Below the pieces are notes generated by a model. The model worked only from the letters and a program-made list of their open reading frames with translations. It was not told where the DNA came from and did no database searches. Position numbers and translations under genes: made by a program. Shown in pieces: positions 8,493 to 16,456 of a DNA stretch of 64,000 nt. Each line of letters opens with the position of its first letter. Position 1 is the first letter of the stretch. The stretch is taken from the NCBI RefSeq assembly GCF_963675395.1, contig NZ_OY776223.1, positions 1,054,001 to 1,118,000 on the forward strand. Reading direction: 5' to 3'. The DNA is from an uncultured Vibrio sp. (lineage in GTDB: Bacteria; Pseudomonadota; Gammaproteobacteria; Enterobacterales; Vibrionaceae).

Positions 8493-9320
8493 CTACTTCA
8501 ATTTATAAATAATACCCGGATTACAACGCACCATTTCAAAACGATCCGTCAGCCCGGTTAACGACTCAGACGCCCCCAGCAGTAGATAACCACCCGGATT
8601 GAGCTGATTTGCCATTTGATTGAGTACTTTGGCTTTCATCTCAGGCGAGAAGTAAATCAGTACATTTCGGCAAAAGATAATATCAAACTTGCCCACCAGC
8701 GCGTAACTGTCGAGCAAGTTTTGCGGGCGAAAGTTGACCAGACGCTTTACATTTTCTTTCACTTTCATGCGTCCATCACCATTCTCTTCGAAGAAGGTAC
8801 GGCGACGTTCAGGAGACAGACCACGCCCCAATGCTAAGTTGTCATACACGCCAGCGCGACACATCTCCAGCATACTGGTCGAAATGTCGGTCGCGGTGAT
8901 AGAAATACTTGGCAATAATCCTGGTTTACGCTGCTGCGTTTCCAAAATCGTCATTGCGATGGAGTACGGCTCCTGACCCGATGAACTGGCGGCTGACCAG
9001 ATTTTAATTGGCCGTTTGTTTGCCGCGAGTTCCGGCAATAATTTCTCCGCTAAAACCGTGAATGGATACGTATCTCGAAACCACAATGTTTCGTTGGTTG
9101 TCATCGCGTCCACAGCCGCAATACGTAGCTCCCGGTTGCGACCCACGACCACATCACGCAGTAAATCAGACAACGAAGTGAGCTTAAACTTGGTCACTAA
9201 CGGACTTAATCGGCTGCGCACTAAGTACTGCTTACTATCGCCGAGAACAATACCACACTGCGCTTCGAGAAAACGGCTGAAATCACGATACTCTTGATCA
9301 CCAATTGTAATAGCAGTCAT
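8493..9320 (-). CDS. cheR: Chemotaxis protein methyltransferase CheR
   Basis: 275 aa. CheR methylates glutamates of chemoreceptors using S-adenosylmethionine. The N-terminal helical domain covers about residues 1-70. NETLWFRD at 76-83 and the SAM site IWSAASSSGQEPYSIAM from about 108 follow. FDIIFCRNVLIYFSPEMKAK (about 213-232) is the conserved catalytic-domain motif. It lies 10 bp after cheV and is almost certainly cotranscribed with it. The length is normal. Confidence 0.95.
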   Translation of the reverse strand: MTAITIGDQEYRDFSRFLEAQCGIVLGDSKQYLVRSRLSPLVTKFKLTSLSDLLRDVVVGRNRELRIAAVDAMTTNETLWFRDTYPFTVLAEKLLPELAANKRPIKIWSAASSSGQEPYSIAMTILETQQRKPGLLPSISITATDISTSMLEMCRAGVYDNLALGRGLSPERRRTFFEENGDGRMKVKENVKRLVNFRPQNLLDSYALVGKFDIIFCRNVLIYFSPEMKAKVLNQMANQLNPGGYLLLGASESLTGLTDRFEMVRCNPGIIYKLK

Positions 9321-9330
9321 TCATGTCTCT

Positions 9331-10257
9331 TTATTCTATTAATGCAGATTTAACCGCGTTACCCAGTTCGTCTGGGTTAAATTTCGCAATAAAGGTGTTC
9401 GCCCCTACACGATCAACCATGGCTTGGTTAAATACACCACTTAAGGAAGAGTGGAGAATAACATAAAGATCTTTCAAATCAGCATTTCTTCGAATTTCAG
9501 CGGTGAGAGTATAACCATCCATCTCCGGCATTTCGATATCAGAAATCACCAAAGAGATTTGCTCGTAGATCTCTCCTTCTCGAGCCATCTCAAGCAAGGT
9601 ATTGTATGCCTCTTTACCATCTTTAACCGACAAGACCTCAAAGCCTATCGAACGGATAGCCCGTTCCAGCTGTTTACGTGCAACGGTAGAGTCATCGGCA
9701 ATCATAATACGGCGTACGATAGGTTTGATCTGCTCCGCCTGAGCGATTTCCTCGCCAATCGCAGCGTCCATCGTCTCATCAACTGGGGCGATTTCTGCTA
9801 AGACTTTTTCTACATCGAGAATTTCAACCAGCTCGTTATCAATATTGGTTACCGCCGTCAGGTAATGCGCTTTACCCGCGCCTTCTGGAGGCGGCAAAAT
9901 AGCTTCCCAGTGCATGTTTATGATGCGCTCAACCGAAGACACCAAAAATGCTTGGATGGTACGGTTAAACTCAGCAATCACCACAAAACATTTATCAATA
10001 TCCGTGGTTGGGCGGCCACCAATTGCCAGACTCAAATCAATTACAGATACGGTATGGCCACGAATATGAGCAACACCTTTTACTAATGGGTGTAGATTTG
10101 GCATGACTGTCAGCTTTGGACATTGCAGCACTTCTCGAACTTTAAATACGTTAATGCCGTAACGCTGACGCCCCATCAATCTAAAAGTCAACAATTCCAA
10201 TCGGTTCTGACCGACGAGTTGCGTACGCTGATTCACTGAGTCAAGAATCCCCGTCAT
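9331..10257 (-). CDS. cheV: Chemotaxis coupling protein CheV
   Basis: 308 aa. CheV links chemoreceptors to CheA and can be phosphorylated. The N-terminal CheW-like domain runs from about residue 20 to 160 (VFKVREVLQCPKLTVMPNLH; HIRGHTVSVIDLSLAIGG). The C-terminal receiver domain begins about 185 (RRIMIADDSTVARKQL), with the acceptor Asp in VISDIEMPEMDGY. Its start is divergent from flgA, only 76 bp away. A near-consensus sigma-54 site precedes it. Confidence 0.95.
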   Translation of the reverse strand: MTGILDSVNQRTQLVGQNRLELLTFRLMGRQRYGINVFKVREVLQCPKLTVMPNLHPLVKGVAHIRGHTVSVIDLSLAIGGRPTTDIDKCFVVIAEFNRTIQAFLVSSVERIINMHWEAILPPPEGAGKAHYLTAVTNIDNELVEILDVEKVLAEIAPVDETMDAAIGEEIAQAEQIKPIVRRIMIADDSTVARKQLERAIRSIGFEVLSVKDGKEAYNTLLEMAREGEIYEQISLVISDIEMPEMDGYTLTAEIRRNADLKDLYVILHSSLSGVFNQAMVDRVGANTFIAKFNPDELGNAVKSALIE

Positions 10258-10308
10258 ATGCTCATCTCCATCTCAAACTTTTTGTTTTTAAATGATACTC
10301 TACCACTG

Positions 10309-10323
10309 GCAAGCATTGTTCCA
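10309..10323 (-). promoter_or_regulatory. Candidate sigma-54 promoter of cheV-cheR
   Basis: The minus strand reads TGGAACAATGCTTGC, which differs from TGGCAC-N5-TTGC only at the fourth base and keeps GG and GC in phase. It lies 51 bp before cheV. The site overlaps the leader of the divergent flgA, whose ATG is at 10334. Confidence 0.6.
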
Positions 10324-10333
10324 GGGAGATCTT

Positions 10334-11080
10334 ATGGCGTATTTCACTATCACTTCGACTACATTGACTAAGGCAATATGTAGAGCGGTATTCACAAAGT
10401 ACGCTAAGGCTATCGGCATTTTGCTCAGTATATTTAGCTTTTTTGTTCACTCAGCGACTGATAATCAGCTCGAACAGATAAAAACGGCGGCAGAACAACA
10501 CGTTCGAACTACCGTCGAGCAACCTGCAGGCGGTGAGTTAACCGTCAATGCAGCGAATATCGACTCCCGGATTAAAGCTACAGACTGCCCCGATGTGCTC
10601 AGCACATCAGCTTCTACCACCAGCAGCACGCGCAGCAATATTAATGTTCTGGTTGAATGCCCTGCTGATGACTGGAAAGTCTACGTTCCTGTGCGTATAT
10701 CGGTTTCTGTTCCGATGATTGTCAGTACTCGCCAGCTTGTCCGAGGAGAAATCATCAGTGCTTCAGACGTCACCACGTCGATGATTGAATTGCAGCGCTT
10801 TCGCAAAGATGGTTTTACTGACTATTCGCAAGTCGTGGGCGCTAAATTAAAACGGAGTGTTCGCCTTGGAGATGTGCTAGAACGCAATGATGTGTGTGTT
10901 GTGTGTCGTAATGAGAAAGTGACGATTCAAGCGGTAAAATCGGGGATGGTGATCACGACTCAAGGCACCGCGTTACAAGACGGCGCAGCTGGCGATCAAG
11001 TGAGAGTGAAAAATGATAAGTCACAACGTATAATAGAAGGCATAGTGACTGGCATTGCGGAAATCACCGTCAACTTTTGA
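10334..11080 (+). CDS. flgA: Flagellar P-ring chaperone FlgA
   Basis: 248 aa from the ATG at 10334, preceded by CCAGGGAGAT as ribosome binding site. A longer frame from 10292 exists but lacks a site. The hydrophobic stretch at about residues 23-38 (IGILLSIFSFFVHSA) looks like a signal peptide with an extended n-region. The SAF-type domain of FlgA follows (VSVPMIVSTRQLVRGEIISA; KSGMVITTQGTALQDGA). FlgA is the periplasmic chaperone for FlgI. It stands alone, divergent from cheV, with flgMN downstream. Confidence 0.9.
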   Translation: MAYFTITSTTLTKAICRAVFTKYAKAIGILLSIFSFFVHSATDNQLEQIKTAAEQHVRTTVEQPAGGELTVNAANIDSRIKATDCPDVLSTSASTTSSTRSNINVLVECPADDWKVYVPVRISVSVPMIVSTRQLVRGEIISASDVTTSMIELQRFRKDGFTDYSQVVGAKLKRSVRLGDVLERNDVCVVCRNEKVTIQAVKSGMVITTQGTALQDGAAGDQVRVKNDKSQRIIEGIVTGIAEITVNF

Positions 11081-11138
11081 CCTTTCGGCGAACAATAGCA
11101 CGTGATGAAAATCGATCAATAAAAGTGCACAAAATGAT

Positions 11139-11165
11139 TAAAGTTATTTTGGCGTTGGTCGATAG
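11139..11165 (+). promoter_or_regulatory. Sigma-28 (FliA) promoter of flgM-flgN
   Basis: TAAAGTTA, 11 bases, then GTCGATAG. This matches the FliA consensus TAAAGTTT-N11-GCCGATAA closely and at the exact spacing. It lies 40 bp before flgM. FliA control of its own anti-sigma factor is a known feedback loop. Confidence 0.85.
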
Positions 11166-11204
11166 TCTGAGTACCAGTATTACGATACAAGGCAAAGGTA
11201 AAAC

Positions 11205-11522
11205 ATGGCAGGTATAGACAATATACGTTCAGGTCAGATGATGACGACTAATAATAGTCGCGCGCCTGCACGTAATGACTCGAAAACGACCAACACAACA
11301 GAGTCGCATAAAGTGTCAGCGCAACAAGATGCAGTATCTTTGAGCCAACAAAGTAAAGACGTCAATAAACTCCAGAAGGATATGGCAGCTTCACCGGCTT
11401 ATGACACCGCAAAAGTGGCTGCAATCAAAGAAGCAATCGCAAACGGCTCATACAAAGTTGATCCAGAAAAACTGGCCGACAACATGATTAAGCTTGAAAG
11501 CGAATTGCAAGGCAAAATCTAA
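11205..11522 (+). CDS. flgM: Anti-sigma-28 factor FlgM
   Basis: 105 aa. FlgM binds FliA and keeps late flagellar genes off until it is exported through the finished hook. The N-terminal half is polar and unstructured-looking, as needed for export. The C-terminal FliA-binding part has the motif VAAIKEAIANGSYKVDPEKL followed by ADNMIKLE, typical of the family. It is followed 26 bp later by flgN and preceded by a sigma-28 promoter. Confidence 0.94.
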   Translation: MAGIDNIRSGQMMTTNNSRAPARNDSKTTNTTESHKVSAQQDAVSLSQQSKDVNKLQKDMAASPAYDTAKVAAIKEAIANGSYKVDPEKLADNMIKLESELQGKI

Positions 11523-11548
11523 CTGACTCAGGCTCAAGGTAAGTATTC

Positions 11549-11974
11549 ATGGCAGCATTAGTCGATCTCGTAAATTTCCAATTAGAAAATGCAAAAGCAC
11601 TTTCTGTGGTTTTACGTCAGGAAACACAAGCCATCACTGCACGTGTTTCTGCTGATATCGAAAGTATTGCCAAACAGAAAATGACACTCATTGATCAATT
11701 AAAGACCACTGATCAGCGTATCGCCTCTCACCCGCACGTCAATCAACTTACCGAAGATGAACAACTAAGCCAGGTCGTAAACCACATCCAATCGATCGTT
11801 ATTGATTGCCAACACGTCAATCAAATGAACGGCGAATCGCTCAACCGCGCGCAACTGAGCTTCACCAAGCTCAATAACATGCTTCAACGCACTCACGGCA
11901 AAGTTGGTATGACTTACAATGCCGGAGGCCAAACCCACACCATTTCGACGCTAGGTACCAATATCAAAGCCTGA
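11549..11974 (+). CDS. flgN: Flagellar export chaperone FlgN
   Basis: 141 aa, helical and charged. FlgN escorts FlgK and FlgL to the export gate. Assignment rests on the position directly after flgM, on length, and on the coiled N-terminal half (LENAKALSVVLRQETQAITA). FlgN proteins are poorly conserved in sequence, so context carries much of the weight. It is cotranscribed with flgM from the sigma-28 promoter. Confidence 0.85.
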   Translation: MAALVDLVNFQLENAKALSVVLRQETQAITARVSADIESIAKQKMTLIDQLKTTDQRIASHPHVNQLTEDEQLSQVVNHIQSIVIDCQHVNQMNGESLNRAQLSFTKLNNMLQRTHGKVGMTYNAGGQTHTISTLGTNIKA

Positions 11975-12025
11975 TTTTACTCTTCGTGATACCCCTATCG
12001 TTTATCTACTCTGAGTTATACGCAT

Positions 12026-12055
12026 AAAAAAACGACCCATTGTTACCAATGAGCC
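12026..12055 (-). terminator. Terminator after flgP
   Basis: On the minus strand GGCTCATTG-GTAA-CAATGGGTC forms a nine-pair stem with G-T pairs, followed by a run of T. It lies about 30 bp after the flgP stop and ends the flgO-flgP unit. Confidence 0.7.
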
Positions 12056-12086
12056 GCCAGAAAGATTATCTGTATTTTTAGAGCAA

Positions 12087-12518
12087 TTAGAACAGGGTCT
12101 GCTGACGCTTTTCAGGCACCTGCTGTACTTCACCATAATCGCGTAGCTTATCCATTTTTCGGATGTCCAGACGAAGTTCAGTGACATAACTGTCTTCGAC
12201 CAAGTAGCTTCTCACCACTTCCGCGCCGCGAATAACGCCGTCAACCGCACCGGTTGTGCTTTCAGTACCTAAACGCTGATCTTGCAGCTCGGCGCGGCCA
12301 CTGACACGCATACCATAGACCTGCTCTGCCAGTTCACGGTAAGCATCAATTTTCGATGCACGCATTGCTCGGACACGCTTTTCTTCCACAGTACGACCGG
12401 TTTGTTCACTCACACTCGCGTAGCCTACTGCGACTAGCAATTCATCTTGGCGCATCTGCTGGAGAGGCTGACAACCCACTAGTACTAAAGTGGCAAAAAT
12501 AAATATTAGTTTCTTCAT
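12087..12518 (-). CDS. flgP: Flagellar outer-membrane lipoprotein FlgP (LPP20 family)
   Basis: 143 aa. The signal sequence MKKLIFIFATLVLVGC ends in a lipobox, and a charged LPP20-type domain follows (AVGYASVSEQTGRTVEEKRV). FlgP is known in Vibrio cholerae as a lipoprotein required for a stable flagellum and motility. It follows flgO with only 9 bp between them and is close to flgT, the arrangement known in vibrios. It ends before a clear terminator. Confidence 0.88.
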   Translation of the reverse strand: MKKLIFIFATLVLVGCQPLQQMRQDELLVAVGYASVSEQTGRTVEEKRVRAMRASKIDAYRELAEQVYGMRVSGRAELQDQRLGTESTTGAVDGVIRGAEVVRSYLVEDSYVTELRLDIRKMDKLRDYGEVQQVPEKRQQTLF

Positions 12519-12527
12519 GGCTCGCTC

Positions 12528-13166
12528 CTATGGGCGGAGAATGACAGTATATGGCTGACGAATTGTTGGGTCTGAGCGAATCAGTACACCGTCTTGGGTA
12601 CGAATGCTATTTAGTGTGTCTAAATCGCGGCCAATTCGATCCGCTGGCAAGAAGCCCTGTGCCGTTGCAACTACAATTCGGCTTTGCATACCGACCATAC
12701 GGGCGTTGACTAACACACCGCCCTCTTGACGTAGCATGGTACCCGTTAGCACATATTGGATTTCTTGCTCTTTCGCGAGTTCTTTCCAGTCTCGGCTCAA
12801 TGCAAAATCACCCTGTTGGGTGACTTGAATCGAGCCCGTCGTTTTGAAATCCACCACTTTAAAACCACGACGCTGGAACTGATGGATGAACCCTTCAGAT
12901 ACCGAGTTCCCCAGCCAATTGGTCGCATCCATATTTTGTAGATCAACGAATGACGTGATCGCAATAGGTGTACGTGCAGAAACCGCAACGTTAGACACCA
13001 TCAACTCTTCCGTCATGCTTTCGATAAAAAAGTCCATCGTATGACGCGGGCTGTCCATCAGCATAAACTGACTGCCTGAATAGGGTTCTTTACCATTGTA
13101 AATTGGTGAATACGCGCACGATGTCAACAGCGTCATCATCGATGCGGCAACAAGCCATTTTTTCAT
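12528..13166 (-). CDS. flgO: Flagellar lipoprotein FlgO
   Basis: 212 aa from the ATG at 13166 (MKKWLVAASMMTLLTSCAYS), a lipoprotein signal with Cys17. A longer open frame extends upstream, but its N-terminus has no signal sequence and crosses the flgO-flgT promoter region. The FlgO domain follows (APIAITSFVDLQNMDATNWL; SVSEGFIHQFQRRGFKVVDF). FlgO and FlgP contribute to the outer disk at the base of the sheathed polar flagellum. It is cotranscribed with flgP and divergent from flgT. Confidence 0.88.
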   Translation of the reverse strand: MKKWLVAASMMTLLTSCAYSPIYNGKEPYSGSQFMLMDSPRHTMDFFIESMTEELMVSNVAVSARTPIAITSFVDLQNMDATNWLGNSVSEGFIHQFQRRGFKVVDFKTTGSIQVTQQGDFALSRDWKELAKEQEIQYVLTGTMLRQEGGVLVNARMVGMQSRIVVATAQGFLPADRIGRDLDTLNSIRTQDGVLIRSDPTIRQPYTVILRP

Positions 13167-13305
13167 GGTTTGATTCTCCAGATAATCTCGGGGGTCACTG
13201 TTCCTTACTATTACAGGCAAGAAACGTAATGTTGGAACAGTCCTTGCTTTTCTTTTGTTTGTCCAAACGAAGAAATCGCCACCAAACTTCACTGAATTTG
13301 TTATA

Positions 13306-13320
13306 GCAATATTTATACCT
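13306..13320 (-). promoter_or_regulatory. Weak candidate sigma-54 promoter of flgO-flgP
   Basis: The minus strand reads AGGTATAAATATTGC: the GG and TTGC elements are in phase but three of the other consensus bases differ. It lies about 140 bp before flgO. It is much weaker than the flgB, flgF and flgK sites. Confidence 0.3.
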
Positions 13321-13335
13321 GAACGGTTGTAAACC

Positions 13336-14469
13336 ATGAAAAAAATATTAATCAGCGTATTTTCAATCACTTTCGTCCTACTCCTGCCTTTTCGCGCAAT
13401 TGCAGCCTGGTATGAAGTGACAGGCGTTGCCACGATCGTTTCTTCTGACGATGCGGCAAGGCTACACGCTTTGGAAGATGCGCTTTTTAAAGCCGTCAAC
13501 TTTTCGGGTGCCGATATCGGCAGCGTCAGTAATTTAATGCCGCTATTAGAAGAGAACCGCAAAGAGTATCAATTCACTAACCATGAAGTACGCTACATCC
13601 TGGTCGAATCAGAGCGTAAACGAAGTGGAAAGGTGATGATGAAACTCCGTGTCGATATCTATCCATCGGCAATGGGTTGCCACACGGCTCAATACAAGAA
13701 AACCATCCTAGTCGGGAATATTGATGTTGCCTCTCCTCAACAAGCGGTGATGGGACAAATCTATCAAATCGGTGATGACTTTAGCCACGTCGTGAATCGC
13801 CAGCTCGATCAAACTTCCCGCAGTTTCGTCTCTGTGGGTACAACCGACTACTCAATTAGCCGTAACTACCCAGCTCGTACACAGATGATTGCTGAGGATA
13901 ATGGGGCACAGTACATTATAGGTGGTGTGATTACTGACTTAACCGCGACGATTGAATCTCAAGTCCTAAAAGATGACATCATCAACCGGCAGTTTGCCTT
14001 AGAGATGAAGGTTTATGATGGTAAAACTGGTCATGAAGTCTTTTATAAGAATTACCGCGAAGTGGCTCGCTGGCCGTTTGCGAAAACCAGCCAGGTCGAC
14101 ACTCAAAGCGCACGATTCTGGGCATCAACATACGGTGAAATGATGCTGCGTGTTAGTCGTAATATTATGTTAGATCTGGAATCAGAACTCTCTTGTAAGA
14201 TAACCTTACCAGAAGTTGTGGCCATCTACGGTAATACCGTCACCATGGATTTAGGCCGGATGCACGGTGTCAAAGAAGGCGATAAGTTGCAATTGTGGCA
14301 CACCGCTTCTTTTATCGACCAAAGCGGCTTGCCGCGCAATAAAGTGTCGCAAAGCGAAGTGACATTAACCGTGTCGCGTGTCTATGAGCACGAAGCAGAA
14401 CTAAGTATCGATCAACCTAACTTATCATCAAGCGTTCAAATTGGTGATGTAATGAACAAGATACTCTAA
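13336..14469 (+). CDS. flgT: Flagellar H-ring protein FlgT
   Basis: 377 aa with a Sec signal peptide (cleavage near RAIAA, residue 24). FlgT forms the H ring around the LP ring of sodium-driven vibrio motors and stabilises stator assembly. The mature protein starts WYEVTGVATIVSSDDAARLH and has the expected three-domain length. The C-terminal domain includes VAIYGNTVTMDLGRMHGVKE. It is transcribed away from flgOP. Confidence 0.9.
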   Translation: MKKILISVFSITFVLLLPFRAIAAWYEVTGVATIVSSDDAARLHALEDALFKAVNFSGADIGSVSNLMPLLEENRKEYQFTNHEVRYILVESERKRSGKVMMKLRVDIYPSAMGCHTAQYKKTILVGNIDVASPQQAVMGQIYQIGDDFSHVVNRQLDQTSRSFVSVGTTDYSISRNYPARTQMIAEDNGAQYIIGGVITDLTATIESQVLKDDIINRQFALEMKVYDGKTGHEVFYKNYREVARWPFAKTSQVDTQSARFWASTYGEMMLRVSRNIMLDLESELSCKITLPEVVAIYGNTVTMDLGRMHGVKEGDKLQLWHTASFIDQSGLPRNKVSQSEVTLTVSRVYEHEAELSIDQPNLSSSVQIGDVMNKIL

Positions 14470-14485
14470 AAGACAACATTAGCCC

Positions 14486-14513
14486 TTGAGATATGCGTAC
14501 TTTTGAATATTAT
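14486..14513 (+). promoter_or_regulatory. Candidate sigma-70 promoter of tRNA-Arg
   Basis: TTGAGA, 16 bases, TATTAT, directed at the tRNA-Arg gene about 50 bp downstream. Four or five of six consensus bases match in each element. Confidence 0.45.
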
Positions 14514-14561
14514 AGGTGACGCATCTTATTTGATTATACCAACTGTAGTACTTGGTATTAC

Positions 14562-14638
14562 GCCCTCATGGCACAGCTGGATAGCGCAGTCCCCTCCTAA
14601 GGGACAGGTCGTAGGTTCGAATCCTACTGGGGGCGCCA
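14562..14638 (+). tRNA. tRNA-Arg (CCT)
   Basis: 77 nt with encoded CCA. The acceptor stem GCCCTCA/TGGGGGC has one T-G pair, the anticodon stem GTCCC/GGGAC is perfect around the loop CTCCTAA, and the T arm is GTAGG-TTCGAAT-CCTAC. The D stem has one A-C mismatch. A terminator follows directly. Confidence 0.92.
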
Positions 14639-14645
14639 CATCAGA

Positions 14646-14683
14646 GCCTTAGTTAGTTATTGGACTAAGGCTTTTCTTTTCTC
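14646..14683 (+). terminator. Terminator after tRNA-Arg
   Basis: GCCTTAGT and ACTAAGGC form an eight-pair stem, followed by TTTTCTTTT. Confidence 0.8.
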
Positions 14684-14862
14684 CTAATTTGATACCACTC
14701 GAGACAAATCACTGCAGTTCTCTGTCTCTGTTTCCTGAACATTTACTAACGGCGCAAAACCAATTTGAAAGACAGCTATTTACAGTTTTGTATTTTATGA
14801 CTTTAATTATTGATGAGTTTTGCTTACCCTTTCGGCTATTAATAAGAATGTTATTTAATGCT

Positions 14863-15369
14863 ATGTCTAAGAGCAATTTGATTACCAATACCGGACACCG
14901 TTTTATATCCAAAGGTAAAACAGCCTTTAAGATCCACATCCACACCCCAGAGGATACGGTACTTCACCGCTCTGTAGGCTTCGTGCGCATTGGAGAGGAG
15001 AAGGGACTAAAGAAAGCCATTAAATTGAGAAATGAATTGGGCCAGCAGATGTGGGGCAAGTTTTGGCGGCGCCTTTTGAAAGATCCTTATCTGATGACAA
15101 GATTACCGCACAGTGTTGAACCTAAAATCGTTCATAAACCCAATCCAACTCTCGATAATCCAGACAATCGCGACACTTGTTACATTGCCAAGTGGCGTGA
15201 GTTTAACGAACACGGAGAATATAAGTACAAGACGGTCGTACGCTCAATCAGTAAATACGGCAAACTTGCCGCATACATGCAAACCAAAAAAGCGTTGCTG
15301 GAAGCACACAAGGAGAACCTAGAAATTCTTACCTTTATGGGACGCCTAAACAGTATCGATCTTAAATAG
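14863..15369 (+). CDS. Unrecognised protein with two AP2-like segments
   Basis: 168 aa from the ATG at 14863 (MSKSNLITNTGHRF). In-frame ATGs at 14848 and 14689 are also possible, and none has a good ribosome binding site. No function is recognised with confidence. Two stretches look like the AP2 DNA-binding fold pattern of paired strands followed by a helix rich in Ala and Lys: one at about residues 18-65 and a clearer one at about 107-155 (ISKYGKLAAYMQTKKALLEA). It is basic and has no signal peptide or membrane segment. The gene is AT-rich at its start, stands alone after tRNA-Arg and may be a transferred cargo gene. The AP2 link is an inference from pattern alone. Confidence 0.6.
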   Translation: MSKSNLITNTGHRFISKGKTAFKIHIHTPEDTVLHRSVGFVRIGEEKGLKKAIKLRNELGQQMWGKFWRRLLKDPYLMTRLPHSVEPKIVHKPNPTLDNPDNRDTCYIAKWREFNEHGEYKYKTVVRSISKYGKLAAYMQTKKALLEAHKENLEILTFMGRLNSIDLK

Positions 15370-15436
15370 CCCACTTTACCACAGCATTTTTTCGATCTAA
15401 TACTGTTGAGAATAACAGTTAAGATTCTCTCAGATA

Positions 15437-15471
15437 TAAAAATGCCCCAAAGCACGAGTACTTTGGGGCAT
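15437..15471 (-). terminator. Terminator after ompA
   Basis: ATGCCCCAAAG and CTTTGGGGCAT form an 11-pair perfect stem with an eight-base loop, followed on the minus strand by TTTTTAT. Confidence 0.88.
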
Positions 15472-15505
15472 CTAAATTCAGAATTCTATTCGTTCAAATA
15501 GTAAC

Positions 15506-16456
15506 TTATTGCTGAACTTGGTATTCAAACTCAGGAACAATCACTTCTACACGACGGTTTTGTTGGCGGCCTTCACGTGTTTCGTTAGAGGCGATTGGGT
15601 TGTTTTCACCTTCGCCGCGAGCGTGGATGCGTGATGCATCAATGCCTTTTTCGACTAAAGCGCTAGCGACAGACTCTGCACGTTTCTCAGAAACTTTCTG
15701 GTTGTAAGATGCAGCGCCAGAAGTATCTGTGTAACCAACCACTTCAACATTAGCTTGTGGGTGCTCGTTTAGGAAAGCAACCAGGTTGTCTAGTTTCGCT
15801 GCACTTTCAGGTTTTAGCGTTGTGCTATTTAGATCGAAGCCACCAGTACCGATAGTTTGAGTTTCGAATGTTTTCGTTACAACGACTGGTTCTTCTACAA
15901 CAACCACTTCTTCAACGATTGGTGCTTCTTCAACGACAGGCTCTTCGCTGCCACCGAATTTGAATGAAACACCTAGAGTCGCCGTGTTGCCTGCTGCACG
16001 AACAACATCGTTGTTGATATCTGTGATAGTTTGGTATTCCGCGCGAGCAGTTACGTTTTGGCTTAGGTTGAACTCAAGACCTGCAGCACCTAGGTAAGAG
16101 TAATCGTCTTTACCGTCAAACATTACGTAAGCACCACCCACTTTACCGTAAAGTGCGATGTCTTCTGTGATTGGTAAGCTGAATTTAGGAGCAAGAGTGA
16201 TAGCTTCTACGTGACCACCGAATGAGGTGTCATCGAAATCACCAACGTTGTCGAAGCCTGCTTCAACGGCAATGTAGTCATTGAAATCGTAACCAACAAA
16301 AGCACCAAGAGTCGAGTCGTCTTTATCGCAAGATTGACCTGCTACACAAGCATCTTCCAACCAAGATTTACCCATTTTACCGCCAACATACACTTCTGCT
16401 TGCGCCGCTGATGCCATAAGTAAAGATGCTGAAATTACCGCTGCTAGTTTTTTCAT
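15506..16456 (-). CDS. ompA: Outer membrane protein OmpA
   Basis: 316 aa. The signal peptide is MKKLAAVISASLLMASAAQA. A small eight-strand beta barrel covers about residues 21-172, with a cysteine pair (CVAGQSC) in the first loop region. A Pro/Val/Glu-rich linker follows (VVEEAPIVEEVVVVEEPVVV). The C-terminal OmpA domain from about 205 binds peptidoglycan (VVGYTDTSGAASYNQKVSEK; GEGENNPIASN; QQNRRVEVIV). It anchors the outer membrane to the wall. It is monocistronic with a strong terminator. Confidence 0.95.
   Translation of the reverse strand: MKKLAAVISASLLMASAAQAEVYVGGKMGKSWLEDACVAGQSCDKDDSTLGAFVGYDFNDYIAVEAGFDNVGDFDDTSFGGHVEAITLAPKFSLPITEDIALYGKVGGAYVMFDGKDDYSYLGAAGLEFNLSQNVTARAEYQTITDINNDVVRAAGNTATLGVSFKFGGSEEPVVEEAPIVEEVVVVEEPVVVTKTFETQTIGTGGFDLNSTTLKPESAAKLDNLVAFLNEHPQANVEVVGYTDTSGAASYNQKVSEKRAESVASALVEKGIDASRIHARGEGENNPIASNETREGRQQNRRVEVIVPEFEYQVQQ

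Noticed and set aside
10307..10322. Sigma-54 promoter for flgA on the plus strand
   Set aside because: TGGCAAGCATTGTTCC has GG but TC instead of GC at the -12 position; the opposite strand fits better as a cheV promoter.
13167..13562. N-terminal extension of flgO
   Set aside because: The extension has no signal peptide, would bury the lipoprotein signal and overlaps flgT on the other strand.
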